This document shows positions 7,614-15,784 of a DNA stretch of 49,539 bases, piece by piece (the stretch's first letter is position 1; the number at the start of each line of letters is the position of its first letter). The translations under genes and the position numbers were made by a program. Source of the DNA: CBDUZS01 sp965371785. GTDB taxonomy: Bacteria; Fermentibacterota; Fermentibacteria; Fermentibacterales; JCC-6. The notes beneath the pieces are model-generated. The model saw nothing but the letters and a program-made list of their open reading frames with translations. It was not told the origin of the DNA and searched no databases. Location: NCBI GenBank assembly GCA_965371785.1, contig CBDUZS010000011.1:1-49539 (forward strand), read 5' to 3'.

Positions 7614-8648
7614 ATGGCTCGAAAAACACCCGTTTCGCAGGACAAACAGAAGGCACTCGAAGCGGCTTTTCAACAGATACAGAAGCAGTTTGGACCAGGC
7701 GCGGTAATGAGACTCGGTGAGAGTTCAATACAGAAAGTCGAGATCATTCCCTCGGGTTCGCTTGCACTGGACATCGCACTGGGTATCGGAGGAATTCCCA
7801 GGGGAAGGGTAACCGAGATATACGGTGCCGAAGCTTCGGGAAAGACGACCCTTGCCCTGCATCTTCTCGCCTCAGCTCAGAAGCTCGGAGGTGAGGTTGC
7901 GTTCATAGATGCCGAACACGCTCTCGATCCCGTTTATGCTGAAAAACTAGGTCTCGATATCGACAAGCTGCTCGTCTCACAGCCTTCCAGCGGTGAACAG
8001 GCCCTCGAGATCACGGAGATGCTTGTCAGAAGCAACGCAGTCGATGTAATCGTTATCGATTCCGTTGCAGCACTTGTTCCCCGTGCTGAAATCGAAGGCG
8101 AGATGGGTGACGCCCACGTCGGTCTTCAAGCCAGACTGATGTCCCAGGCACTTCGTAAGCTAACCGGAGCAGTCTCCCGTTCGAAGTGTGCCGTCGTCTT
8201 CATCAACCAGATCAGAATGAAGATAGGAGTAATGTTCGGTAACCCCGAGACGACTTCCGGTGGCAGGGCATTGAAGTTCTACGCCAGTGTGAGACTGGAT
8301 GTCCGGAGGGTAGCATCCATCAAGGAGGGTGACGTAGTTGTAGGCAGCCGAACCAAGGTAAAGGTCGTCAAGAACAAACTTGCTCCTCCCTTCAGGATAA
8401 TCGAGTTCGACCTCATTCATGGTGAGGGAATTTCAACCGAGGGGGAGCTCATTGATCTGGGCATGGAGAAGGAACTCATCTCGCGGAGGGGAACGTGGTA
8501 CTCCTACGGCGATCGCCAGATCGGTCAGGGCAAAGAGAATGCCCGCAAATTCCTCCTCGAGAATGCCGATGTAGCCACCGAGCTCGAAACCAGGCTGAGA
8601 GAACTGTATGAATTGCCCGTTCTCTCCGGCAAGGAGGAAGAGGAATAG
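7614..8648 (+). CDS. recA: RecA recombinase
   Basis: RecA, 344 residues. It forms ATP-dependent filaments on single-stranded DNA for homologous recombination and SOS induction. Motifs: Walker A 'GAEASGKTTLALHLLA', 'FIDAEHALDPVYAEKLG', Walker B 'VDVIVIDSVAALVPRAEIEG', loop 2 'FINQIRMKIGVMFGNPETT'. The ATG at 7614 has a strong GAGAGGAAGGA ribosome site. No palindromic LexA-like box was seen just upstream, so transcription may come from the dnaX-side operon. The end overlaps the proposed recX start. Confidence 0.99.
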   Translation: MARKTPVSQDKQKALEAAFQQIQKQFGPGAVMRLGESSIQKVEIIPSGSLALDIALGIGGIPRGRVTEIYGAEASGKTTLALHLLASAQKLGGEVAFIDAEHALDPVYAEKLGLDIDKLLVSQPSSGEQALEITEMLVRSNAVDVIVIDSVAALVPRAEIEGEMGDAHVGLQARLMSQALRKLTGAVSRSKCAVVFINQIRMKIGVMFGNPETTSGGRALKFYASVRLDVRRVASIKEGDVVVGSRTKVKVVKNKLAPPFRIIEFDLIHGEGISTEGELIDLGMEKELISRRGTWYSYGDRQIGQGKENARKFLLENADVATELETRLRELYELPVLSGKEEEE

Positions 8649-9280
8649 GGACAGACACCGTTACCGTCTCATCGGTTGTCTCCCTTCGAAAGGGCTGGCT
8701 CCTTCTCGATCTGACGGTCTGGAAGCTCGCACTTCCCGTAAAGGTGATTGCAGAGGCGGGTATTGCTGTTAACAGTGAGATTGCTATTCAGATACTGAAC
8801 GATCTTGCACGTAAATACCAGATACCTGCTGCCCTTGCCGATACCGGGAGATTCCTGGAGAAAACAGAGCATACCGCCAGCCAGTTGAAGGCTTACCTTG
8901 CCCGGAGGGGATACTCCATCGAAACAGGGGAGCACGTAGTCAGATGGGCTCAGAAGCATGGGTATGTCGATGATACCAGGTACGCGAAGATGTTCATCAC
9001 CAGCCACACGATCAGATCCCCCATGGGCGACAGAAGACTCAGGGCAGAACTGAGAAAACGAGGGGTCTCTGAGGAGATAATCGTGCGCGTTCTTGCCGAA
9101 CGTAAAGATGACGAGCTCATTCCCGAACTTGTCAATTCCGTCAGAAGAAAGTACGGCTCTCTCGACAGAGAGACCGCCTTCAGGAGAGCAACGGCTTTTC
9201 TGTCCAGGCGAGGGTTTGATTCATCCACGGCTTACAGGGTAATAAGTGAAGCCATCGATAACGAGAGAACCGAACCGTGA
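8645..9280 (+). CDS. recX: Regulatory protein RecX, proposed ATA start
   Basis: RecX modulates RecA filaments. The core has the three-helix repeats of the family, e.g. 'SQLKAYLARRGYS', 'VVRWAQKHGYVDDTRYAKMF', 'LRAELRKRGVSEEII'. The first conventional start, GTG 8744, would omit about 33 residues. Those residues read like the RecX N-terminal strand domain ('VSSVVSLRKGWLLLDLTVWK', then 'LALPVKVIAEAGI'). No ATG, GTG or TTG occurs in frame between recA and 8744, but an ATA at 8645 overlaps the recA TAG (ATAG) and lies seven bases after AAGGAGG (8631-8637). I therefore propose a non-canonical ATA start (211 residues). If that is wrong, the gene begins at 8744. Confidence 0.85.
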   Translation: MGTDTVTVSSVVSLRKGWLLLDLTVWKLALPVKVIAEAGIAVNSEIAIQILNDLARKYQIPAALADTGRFLEKTEHTASQLKAYLARRGYSIETGEHVVRWAQKHGYVDDTRYAKMFITSHTIRSPMGDRRLRAELRKRGVSEEIIVRVLAERKDDELIPELVNSVRRKYGSLDRETAFRRATAFLSRRGFDSSTAYRVISEAIDNERTEP

Positions 9281-9786
9281 AGAACAGATGGCTCAGGTTC
9301 CTCTGGACGGAAGTAGGCAGACGCATAGCCGAACCTGATTCCGGGCGTCCCATACCTCCTGCTGGATTGCCCGCATCCATGGCCAGTGTGCTCGAGCTGC
9401 TTCCAGAGAGGATGGAGGTACGAACGGGAAGCTTTCTCCTCGGCTCCCAGCTCGACGCAAGGGCATCCAGGTTTATCTACAGCAGCACATGGAGCATACT
9501 CCGGGGGAAAAGATTCAGTCGTCCGCTTCGACTCGAGCCATGGCCGGGAGTGGATCTGCTGATTCCGTTCTACCGTGGGAAGGTATGTGTTCTTCCACAG
9601 TCCTTCAGCAGAAGGATTCCCTTCCGCCAGCGCTCCCTCTCCGTGGTGGGAAGATCTCATACAGCATCGGCTGAGAGCTTCAGGATGATAGCTGTTATAG
9701 CCCGGTGGAATGACGAAGTTATCGACATTTTCGAACGGGGGGGGGTAACGTTCTGCTCGCTTGATCGCCTCGAGGAGATGCTTTGA
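9277..9786 (+). CDS. Unrecognised protein coupled to recX
   Basis: A 169-residue product that I do not recognise. It is rich in Arg and Trp ('RWLRFLWTEVGRR', 'FSRPLRLEPWPGVDLL') with no transmembrane helix, signal peptide or obvious catalytic motif. The GTG start overlaps the recX TGA by four bases (GTGA), and its own stop overlaps a following TTG ORF, so it is clearly part of the recA-recX operon. The basic composition and the neighbours make a nucleic-acid-related role possible, but that is inference. Confidence 0.75.
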   Translation: MKNRWLRFLWTEVGRRIAEPDSGRPIPPAGLPASMASVLELLPERMEVRTGSFLLGSQLDARASRFIYSSTWSILRGKRFSRPLRLEPWPGVDLLIPFYRGKVCVLPQSFSRRIPFRQRSLSVVGRSHTASAESFRMIAVIARWNDEVIDIFERGGVTFCSLDRLEEML

Positions 9787-9920
9787 ATTTCGAGCTGATT
9801 GCCGTCACCCTCGAATCAGGTCTCGAATGCGTGCTGTCCAGCGTTTCACAACCATTCTCGATTACGAATACCGATCGTTTGCCCGGGAACGGTGTTTCAC
9901 TCCTCTGCTGGAATCCTTGA
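9783..9920 (+). CDS. Possible small ORF or gene remnant (45 residues)
   Basis: A TTG at 9783 overlaps the TGA of the preceding gene, in the same coupling style used throughout this operon, and opens a 45-residue frame beginning MNFELIAVTLESGLECVL and ending at 9918-9920. The start 'FELIAVTLESGLE' weakly recalls the first strand of THUMP-type RNA methyltransferases, so a truncated remnant is possible. No further domain follows in any frame that I can link convincingly. Confidence 0.3.
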   Translation: MNFELIAVTLESGLECVLSSVSQPFSITNTDRLPGNGVSLLCWNP

Positions 9921-9945
9921 CTTTCTCTTAAGCATAAGGCAGAAT
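9917..9945 (+). promoter_or_regulatory. Candidate sigma-70 promoter for the ribosomal protein operon
   Basis: TTGACT (9917-9922) and CAGAAT (9940-9945) are separated by 17 bases. This is the best match in the 191-base gap before rplM, where a promoter is expected. The rest of the gap (9946-10111) would be a leader; nothing specific was recognised in it. Confidence 0.4.
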
Positions 9946-10111
9946 ACCTGTTCCGTTCGAAATAGTGAGCGGTACAGCATTACTGAACAGGTAAACGCCC
10001 TCTCTGAAATGGGTTAAAGGGTGGGTTCTACTTTTCAGTACTGTTCTGTGGATTCAAACCAGGGTGCGAAAACACTCTTTTAGCCGGTTAGATTCTGGAG
10101 GAAGGAAAAAA

Positions 10112-10543
10112 TTGAGAACTTATTCCGCAAAGGTGGGTGAGATCGAGAGGAAATGGTGGCTTGTTGACGCAGCCGATTACACTCTCGGTCGCCTTGCAGC
10201 CCGTATTGCTACCATTCTGCAGGGCAAGAACAAGCCTGTTTACACAGCGCATATAGACACGGGCGATTTTATCGTTGTTGTCAACGTCGACAAGATAAAC
10301 ATTTCCGGAAGGAAGCTCGAACAGAAGGTCTACTATCGTCATTCCGGGTACCCCGGAGGGCAGAAGTCCGTACTGATGAAGGACATGTTAGAGAAACACC
10401 CCGAGCGCGTACTGATGCATGCTGTCAAGGGCATGATGCCCCACAACAGGCTTGGTCGAGCTCAATTGAAGAAACTCAAGATTTACGCAGGTGCCGAGCA
10501 TCCACATGAAGCTCAGCAACCACAAATTCTTCCCGACAGATAA
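10112..10543 (+). CDS. rplM: 50S ribosomal protein L13
   Basis: L13, 143 residues, a primary binder of 23S rRNA early in large-subunit assembly. The start 'LRTYSAKVGEIERKWWLVDA' and the core 'TLGRLAARIATILQGKNKP' and 'YRHSGYPGGQKS' match the family closely. TTG at 10112 was chosen because GGAGGAAGGA (10097-10106) lies just upstream and the family begins here; the in-frame GTG at 10064 would add unrelated sequence. rpsI follows, the universal L13-S9 pairing. Confidence 0.97.
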   Translation: MRTYSAKVGEIERKWWLVDAADYTLGRLAARIATILQGKNKPVYTAHIDTGDFIVVVNVDKINISGRKLEQKVYYRHSGYPGGQKSVLMKDMLEKHPERVLMHAVKGMMPHNRLGRAQLKKLKIYAGAEHPHEAQQPQILPDR

Positions 10544-10559
10544 CTCCGGGGGAGGTGAA

Positions 10560-10946
10560 ATGGAACAGTATACTGGTGTGGGGCGTCGCAAGACATCAAC
10601 GGCAAGGTGTTATCTCAGACCGGGAAACGGCAGGATAACGATCAACCACAGGGAGCCCCGAGAGTTCTTCGGTGATCTTCCCCAGCTTGCACATGCATTC
10701 GAACCGCTGGATGTTGTGAAAGTCCGGAACAGCTACGATATCATTGTAAACGTGAGAGGTGGCGGCCTGACGGGTCAGGCAGGGGCCATCAGGCTCGGAC
10801 TGGCCAGGGCACTTGTGGAAGCGAATCCAGATTTCAGACAGCCTCTCAAGGCTGAGGGTATGCTCCGCAGGGATCCCAGAGTCGTAGAGAGAAAGAAGTA
10901 CGGTCAGCCCAAGGCAAGAAAGCGCTTCCAGTTCTCCAAGCGATAA
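10560..10946 (+). CDS. rpsI: 30S ribosomal protein S9
   Basis: S9, 128 residues. Its C-terminal tail reaches the P-site tRNA. 'YTGVGRRKTSTARCYLRPGN' at the start, 'GGGLTGQAGAIRLGLARAL' in the middle and the basic end 'GQPKARKRFQFSKR' are all diagnostic. ATG 10560 follows GGGGGAGGTGA at ideal spacing. It is separated from rplM by 16 bases and from rpsB by a 119-base leader. Confidence 0.98.
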   Translation: MEQYTGVGRRKTSTARCYLRPGNGRITINHREPREFFGDLPQLAHAFEPLDVVKVRNSYDIIVNVRGGGLTGQAGAIRLGLARALVEANPDFRQPLKAEGMLRRDPRVVERKKYGQPKARKRFQFSKR

Positions 10947-11065
10947 ACCGGAAGCTGTTCATCAAACCACGCACGGTGGGTTACATGGCGCCCGGTGTCC
11001 GTTACAGCGGATTGGCGTCACAGGTACTCACCGGAGGATAGAAACCGAAAGGACTGGAAAACACT
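10947..11065 (+). promoter_or_regulatory. Leader between rpsI and rpsB
   Basis: 119 noncoding bases. AACCAC and GTGGGTT around 10965-10983 can form a small stem with one bulge. rpsB leaders are autoregulatory targets of S2 in several bacteria, so such a role is possible, but no known leader motif was recognised. CACCGGAGGATAG near the end is not the ribosome site for rpsB, as it lies about 27 bases away. Confidence 0.3.
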
Positions 11066-12355
11066 ATGGAGATTCCCTCACTCCAGAAGATGCTGGAGGC
11101 CGGAGTCCACTTCGGTCATCAGGAGAAGCGCTGGAACCCCAAAATGCGCGAGTTCATCTTCATGGCCAGAAATGGCATTCACATCATCGACCTGAAAAAG
11201 GCCAGAGAGAAGCTCGATGACGCAGCCAATCTCGTATGCAGGTGCGTTGCCGAAGGCAAATCTGTTCTGTTCGTCGCAACCAAGAAACAGGGACGCGAGG
11301 TAATCAGGGAACAGGCAGAAAAATGCAGTCAATTCTACATGACGGAGAGATGGCTTGGCGGTACTCTAACCAACTACAAGACGGTCTACAAGAGTATTCT
11401 CAGACTCGAGAACCTCGAAAGGGAAGCTAGAGAAGGCTATCCCAAGAGCCTCAAGAAGAAGGAGATCCTTTCCCGCTCGAGAGAGATGGAGCGACTCCAT
11501 AAATATCTTTGCGGAATCAGGCACATGAAGGGGCTTCCAGGTGTTGTGGTCGTCGTCGACATCAAGAAGGAAGCCATAGCAGTACGCGAGGCAAGAAAGC
11601 TGGGAATTCCATGTGTTGGGATTGTCGATACGAACTGCGATCCGACTGAGGTCGATTATCCTGTTCCGGGAAATGATGATGCGATCAAATCGATTGCTCT
11701 GATCGTTAGCACGCTTTCAGATTTCGCCCTTCTGGGTATAGAGGGGCGCGCAGACCGGGAAGCAAAGGAAGCTGAAGTCCTTGCCGCGATGGCTGCCGAA
11801 GATGCCGAGAAGCAGGTTTCTGCCGAGACGGATGAAGCGGCATCTCCTGAGAAGAAGATCGCACAGAAACCGTTCGAGAAGAAAGAGAAAAGGGAGCCGG
11901 TACGGAAACAGACCGAGAAGAAACCAGTCGAGAAGCCTGCTGACAGGAAGCCCGCAGAGAAGAAGGCTCCCGAAAAGAAAGCCCCCGAGAAGAAGGCTGA
12001 CAAGAAGCCCGCAGAAAAGAAAGCCCCCGAGAAGAAGGCTGACAAGAAGCCCGCGGAAAAGAAAGCTCCCGAGAAGAAGGCTGAGAAGAAGCCTGCGGAA
12101 AAGAAAGTTTCCGAGAAGAAGGCTGAGAAGAAACCCGTCGAAAAGAAAACGGACAAGAAGCCTGCAGTGAAGAAGGCTGATAAGAAAGCTCCCCCCAAGA
12201 AGAAACCAGCTGAGAAAAAGACACCCGCAAAGAAAAAGACTGCGGAGAAAAAGCCTGTCGGGAAGAAACCCCCGGCTCCCGATGCAGCCTCCTCAGATGC
12301 CGCTGACGACCTCACCGACAGCGGAGCTGTTCCGGAAGAGGGAAAGGACACCTGA
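11066..12355 (+). CDS. rpsB: 30S ribosomal protein S2 with a long Lys/Ala/Pro/Glu repeat tail
   Basis: Residues 1 to about 230 are a normal S2: 'MLEAGVHFGHQEKRWNPKM', 'LFVATKKQGREVIREQA', 'WLGGTLTNYKT', 'LPGVVVVVDIKKEAIAVREA', 'GIVDTNCDPTEVDYPVPGND'. The total is 429 residues, against a usual 230-260. The extra region of nearly 200 residues is built of EKK/DKK-PAEKKAPEKK modules, resembling histone H1 or bacterial Lys-rich nucleoid tails, and ends in an acidic Asp/Glu segment. The tail is in frame and ends exactly at the tsf start, so it is not a frameshift artefact. Its function is unknown; RNA binding or charge shielding is inference. Confidence 0.97.
   Translation: MEIPSLQKMLEAGVHFGHQEKRWNPKMREFIFMARNGIHIIDLKKAREKLDDAANLVCRCVAEGKSVLFVATKKQGREVIREQAEKCSQFYMTERWLGGTLTNYKTVYKSILRLENLEREAREGYPKSLKKKEILSRSREMERLHKYLCGIRHMKGLPGVVVVVDIKKEAIAVREARKLGIPCVGIVDTNCDPTEVDYPVPGNDDAIKSIALIVSTLSDFALLGIEGRADREAKEAEVLAAMAAEDAEKQVSAETDEAASPEKKIAQKPFEKKEKREPVRKQTEKKPVEKPADRKPAEKKAPEKKAPEKKADKKPAEKKAPEKKADKKPAEKKAPEKKAEKKPAEKKVSEKKAEKKPVEKKTDKKPAVKKADKKAPPKKKPAEKKTPAKKKTAEKKPVGKKPPAPDAASSDAADDLTDSGAVPEEGKDT
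11951..12133 (+). repeat. In-frame coding tandem repeat in rpsB (42-base unit)
   Basis: The repeat units begin at 11951 (57 bases), 12008, 12050 and 12092 (42 bases each). Each encodes a variant of PAEKKAPEKKADKK; degenerate units continue to about 12250. All lengths are multiples of three, and third-base differences between units show they are not recent identical duplications. Confidence 0.9.
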
Positions 12356-12951
12356 TGGCTGTTGATGCGAAAGACGTAAAAGAACTCCGAAGAATCTCCG
12401 GAGCGGGTATGATGGACTGCAAGAAAGCTCTCGAAGAGACTAAAGGCAGTATCGATGATGCTCTGAAGCTGCTCAGAGAGCAGGGAATAAAGGTCGCCTC
12501 GAAGAGAGCAGGGAGGCTGGCAAGTGAAGGCCTGGTCTATTCTTACATTCATGGTGTCGGCAAGCTGGGAGTACTCGTAGAGGTCAACTGCGAAACCGAT
12601 TTCGTTGCCAGGACCGATGATTTCAAAGGGTTCTGCAAGCTCCTGGCGATGCATGTAGCAGCATGCGATCCTCAGTTCGTAGACAGGGATGAAATTCCCG
12701 AAGACACCTTGAACGAGGAGAGAGAGATTCTCGGAAAACAGCTTGTAGATTCCGGGAAACCCGACAACATCGTGGAGAAAATCATCACGGGAAGGCTCGA
12801 GAAGTACTTTTCCGAAATCTGTCTCCTGGATCAGGAGTGGATTCACGACAGCTCGCTGGGTAACGTAAAGGATGTGCTGACAGACCTCATTGGCAAAATC
12901 GGGGAGAACATCGTTGTGAATCGTTTTACGAGATTCGAGATAGGTTCCTGA
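12355..12951 (+). CDS. tsf: Elongation factor Ts (short form)
   Basis: EF-Ts, the guanine nucleotide exchange factor for EF-Tu, 198 residues. 'VKELRRISGAGMMDCKKALE' is the diagnostic N-terminal motif, followed by 'LVYSYIHGVGKLGVLVEVNCETDFVAR'-type core sequence. The length matches the short Thermus-like form, which has one core subdomain instead of two. The ATG shares its A with the rpsB TGA, coupling the two. Confidence 0.96.
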   Translation: MAVDAKDVKELRRISGAGMMDCKKALEETKGSIDDALKLLREQGIKVASKRAGRLASEGLVYSYIHGVGKLGVLVEVNCETDFVARTDDFKGFCKLLAMHVAACDPQFVDRDEIPEDTLNEEREILGKQLVDSGKPDNIVEKIITGRLEKYFSEICLLDQEWIHDSSLGNVKDVLTDLIGKIGENIVVNRFTRFEIGS

Positions 12952-12952
12952 G

Positions 12953-13681
12953 ATGTGCGAAGATATCCCTGCCAAACGCAAAGGCAGGATTCTGCTCAAA
13001 CTCAGTGGAGAAGTTCTTGCCGGTGAATCCGGTACGGGAATCGATACCTTATTCACTGACCGGTTGGCCGGGGTTCTGGCTTCATCTGTTTCGGCCGGAT
13101 GGCAGATAGGTATGGTCACGGGCGGGGGAAACTTCGTTCGCGGCGCTGAACTCACTGGTATTAAACGCACCAGAGCCGATTACATGGGCATGCTGGCCAC
13201 AGTGATCAATGGACTCGCGATGCAGGATGCCCTCGAGAAGCATGGTGTCAGAGTTGCCGTGCTCTCCGCGTTGGATGTACCCGGAACAGGAGTTGAATTC
13301 TATACACCCGGGAGGGCGGAAGAGCTCTTTGATTCCGGCTACATCGTTATCTTCGCAGGAGGAACCGGTAATCCCCTCCTGACAACCGATACTGCAGCGG
13401 CTCTGAGGGCAGCCCAGACCGGGTGCAGCATTCTGTTCAAGGGTACGAAGGTGGACGGTGTATACGACAGAGACCCTGTCCAGTTCAGCGATGCAGAGAG
13501 GTTCGAGAGGCTGTCTTACGACCAGGTTCTCGAACAGAATTTACGCGTAATGGATGCTGCAGCAGTGGTAGTGTGCCGTGAGAGCAATCTGCCGATTGTG
13601 GTGTTTGACGTTACCGACCTGGACGTACTGAAACGGATCTTCAATGAACCTGCCATCGGCACGGTGGTTGGGGAGGTGTGA
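12953..13681 (+). CDS. pyrH: UMP kinase
   Basis: An amino-acid-kinase-fold enzyme converting UMP to UDP, 242 residues. Motifs: 'RILLKLSGEVLAG' (phosphate loop), 'MVTGGGNFVRG', 'RADYMGMLATVINGLAMQDA', 'FAGGTGNPLLTTDTAAALRA', 'GTKVDGVYDRDP'. It starts one base after the tsf stop and its stop is followed at once by frr, the standard rpsB-tsf-pyrH-frr order. Confidence 0.97.
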   Translation: MCEDIPAKRKGRILLKLSGEVLAGESGTGIDTLFTDRLAGVLASSVSAGWQIGMVTGGGNFVRGAELTGIKRTRADYMGMLATVINGLAMQDALEKHGVRVAVLSALDVPGTGVEFYTPGRAEELFDSGYIVIFAGGTGNPLLTTDTAAALRAAQTGCSILFKGTKVDGVYDRDPVQFSDAERFERLSYDQVLEQNLRVMDAAAVVVCRESNLPIVVFDVTDLDVLKRIFNEPAIGTVVGEV

Positions 13682-13682
13682 A

Positions 13683-14240
13683 ATGATTCCTGAGCTTCTC
13701 CGGGATCTCGAAAACAGGATGAATAAATCCGTACAGAGCATTTCCAGGGATATGGCGGTTATCAGAACCGGAAAGGCCAGCCCTGCTCTTCTCGATCACA
13801 TCAGAGTCGAGTGTTGGGGAGACGCTCTTCCGCTGAAACAGGTCGCAGGGATTTCCGCTCCGGAACCAAGACTGCTGGTGATACAGCCCTGGGATCAGTC
13901 GACAACCGAAGCGATTGTCAAGGCTGTCGAGTCTTCCGATCTTGGCCTGCGTGCATCAGCTGACGGCAACGTCATCAGAATTCCCGTACCCAAGCTCTCC
14001 GAGGAGAGAAGGAAAGATCTGATCCGACATGTGAAAAAGATTGCTGAAGACGGTAGAACGGCGATCAGGAATATCCGGCGCGATGGCAACGATACCCTTC
14101 ATAAGACCAGGAAATCCGGTGAGATAACAGAAGATGAAGAGAAACGCGCACTGGAGTTGGTCCAGGACGCGGTGGAAACCGCTATTTCCGGGATAGACAG
14201 GATACTGAAGACGAAGGAAGCTGAAATCCTGGAGGTCTGA
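13683..14240 (+). CDS. frr: Ribosome recycling factor
   Basis: Frr, 185 residues, splits post-termination ribosomes together with EF-G. 'AVIRTGKASPALLDHIRVE', 'PWDQSTTEAIVKAVESSDLG' and 'RIPVPKLSEERRKDLIRHVK' are conserved family segments. ATG 13683 is preceded by GGGGAGGTGTGAA, which overlaps the pyrH end. Confidence 0.97.
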   Translation: MIPELLRDLENRMNKSVQSISRDMAVIRTGKASPALLDHIRVECWGDALPLKQVAGISAPEPRLLVIQPWDQSTTEAIVKAVESSDLGLRASADGNVIRIPVPKLSEERRKDLIRHVKKIAEDGRTAIRNIRRDGNDTLHKTRKSGEITEDEEKRALELVQDAVETAISGIDRILKTKEAEILEV

Positions 14241-14248
14241 TCACTGAC

Positions 14249-14971
14249 ATGTTGGCAGCTGTTCCGACTCACATCGGTATTATCATGGACGGTAACGGCC
14301 GCTGGGCCAGGAAACGTGGGCTCAAGCGGATTGACGGTCATAGAGCTGCCGAGGAATCCATCCATGAAGTTGTTGAATTATGCGGAGAAGCAGGTGTCGA
14401 GTACCTGACTCTCTTCGCCTTCTCAACGGAGAACTGGATGCGCCCAAGGGCCGAAGTAAGCTTCATCATGTTGCTCCTGCGGAGATTCCTGAGCAGGAAT
14501 ATCGAAGACCTGCACCGGAATAACGTAAGGCTTCGTGCAACTGGAAGGCTCGAACGGCTTCCCGCTGCAAGCCTTAGAGACCTCAGAAAAAGTATCGCCC
14601 GAACCGAAAGCAACACCGGTCTTAACCTGATCCTTGCCCTCAACTACGGAGGAAGAACGGAGATTCTCGATGCTGTCCGGGAAATATCCGAAAGGGTAGC
14701 ATCGGGAGAACTCAGCCCTGATGAACTGGATGAATCCTCCATTTCCGGCAGGCTGTATCTTCCTGATGTTCCGGATCCTGACCTGATCATCAGAACGAGT
14801 GGAGAACAGAGACTCTCGAATTTCCTTATCTGGGAGTCTGCGTACTCGGAGCTCTGGTTCACCCCGGTCCTCTGGCCGGACTTCAGGAAGGAACACCTTC
14901 AGGAGGCTCTGGATGCATACGCCAGCCGCGACCGGAGGTTTGGCGGTCTCAAATCCGGAGCAGGGAAGTGA
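14249..14971 (+). CDS. uppS: Undecaprenyl diphosphate synthase (isoprenyl transferase)
   Basis: A cis-prenyltransferase that makes the C55 lipid carrier for peptidoglycan, 240 residues. 'HIGIIMDGNGRWARKRGLKR' contains the catalytic Asp; 'YLTLFAFSTENWMRP', 'LNYGGRTEIL', 'PDPDLIIRTSGEQRLSNFL' and 'LWPDF' complete the signature. It begins eight bases after frr, and its TGA overlaps the cdsA GTG. Confidence 0.97.
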   Translation: MLAAVPTHIGIIMDGNGRWARKRGLKRIDGHRAAEESIHEVVELCGEAGVEYLTLFAFSTENWMRPRAEVSFIMLLLRRFLSRNIEDLHRNNVRLRATGRLERLPAASLRDLRKSIARTESNTGLNLILALNYGGRTEILDAVREISERVASGELSPDELDESSISGRLYLPDVPDPDLIIRTSGEQRLSNFLIWESAYSELWFTPVLWPDFRKEHLQEALDAYASRDRRFGGLKSGAGK

Positions 14972-15783
14972 GTTCTTTCCCTTCCCTTATTCGTCGGCTT
15001 CTGGTTGCTGCCGTCGGCATTGCCCTCCTCGTGGTGGTTATCCTTCTGGAAATCCCCCCCCTCACGGTATTCCTGTTCGCTTTGACCGCGGGACTCGCTG
15101 CCTGGGAAGCTACCCGATTGCTGGCGCCTGGTGCAGGAAACGTTCCCTGTTTCCTCGCAGTGCTTTTTACGGGTGGTGCTGCAGCCGCGGTTGCGGCCGG
15201 CACTGCGTACCTTGCTGTGGCGCTCATGTTCCCGGGGGTTCTGCTGTCCATTTACTGGCTGGCGAAAGACGGAGTAAAAGAGGCGCGCACCCGGCTTGCA
15301 GGCAGCATGGGAGCTTACGCTGTTATTGCCCTGGGATTCGGTCTTCTCACAAGACATGCTCTTACTTCCGATAGAGTTTTTCTCATTGGTATACCGCTTC
15401 TCATCTGCTGGTTCGGAGACTCTTCCGCTTACTTCGTCGGCTCTCCGTTCGGCAGGCACAAACTCATCCCCTCGGTGAGTCCTGCGAAGTCCTGGGAAGG
15501 GCTTGCAGCAGGGCTTGCAGGCGCCATTGCAGGAGCGATAACAGCGGGTTCAGTCCTTGGAAATCTACCCGTCTGGCAGATGGCTCTTACGGGCGCAGCA
15601 GGCGGCATCGCCGCCGTAATCGGTGATCTCTTCGAGTCAGCACTCAAGAGGGATGCGGGAGTGAAAGACTCGGGGAGCATGTTGCCCGGACATGGCGGAA
15701 TCCTCGACAGATTCGACAGCCTCATAGCCGTTGCACCAGTAACATGGCTGATGCTCGTGTACTTCGGCCATCTTGGGGGCTGA
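14968..15783 (+). CDS. cdsA: Phosphatidate cytidylyltransferase (CDP-DAG synthase)
   Basis: An integral membrane enzyme of 271 residues with multiple hydrophobic helices. It makes CDP-diacylglycerol, the substrate of the PgsA encoded earlier in this window. The C-terminal CDS signature is clear: 'SPAKSWEGLAAGLAGA', then 'DLFESALKRDAGVKDSG' and 'PGHGGILDRFDSL'. The GTG at 14968 overlaps the uppS stop by four bases. Confidence 0.95.
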   Translation: MSSFPSLIRRLLVAAVGIALLVVVILLEIPPLTVFLFALTAGLAAWEATRLLAPGAGNVPCFLAVLFTGGAAAAVAAGTAYLAVALMFPGVLLSIYWLAKDGVKEARTRLAGSMGAYAVIALGFGLLTRHALTSDRVFLIGIPLLICWFGDSSAYFVGSPFGRHKLIPSVSPAKSWEGLAAGLAGAIAGAITAGSVLGNLPVWQMALTGAAGGIAAVIGDLFESALKRDAGVKDSGSMLPGHGGILDRFDSLIAVAPVTWLMLVYFGHLGG

Positions 15784-15784
15784 A

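Noticed and set aside
7560..7614. LexA box upstream of recA
   Set aside because: Looked for GAAC-N4-GTTC near recA because one occurs at 45713; none was found in the short gap.
11951..12250. Short regular repeats considered as a CRISPR array
   Set aside because: Units are contiguous, in-frame coding repeats of a Lys-rich tail with no spacers and no cas genes nearby.
11656..13170. 504-residue ORF on the minus strand opposite rpsB, tsf and pyrH
   Set aside because: It is Phe/Ser-rich, mirroring the GAA/AAG codons of the Lys/Glu repeat on the plus strand, and it crosses three certain genes. It is a codon-bias shadow.
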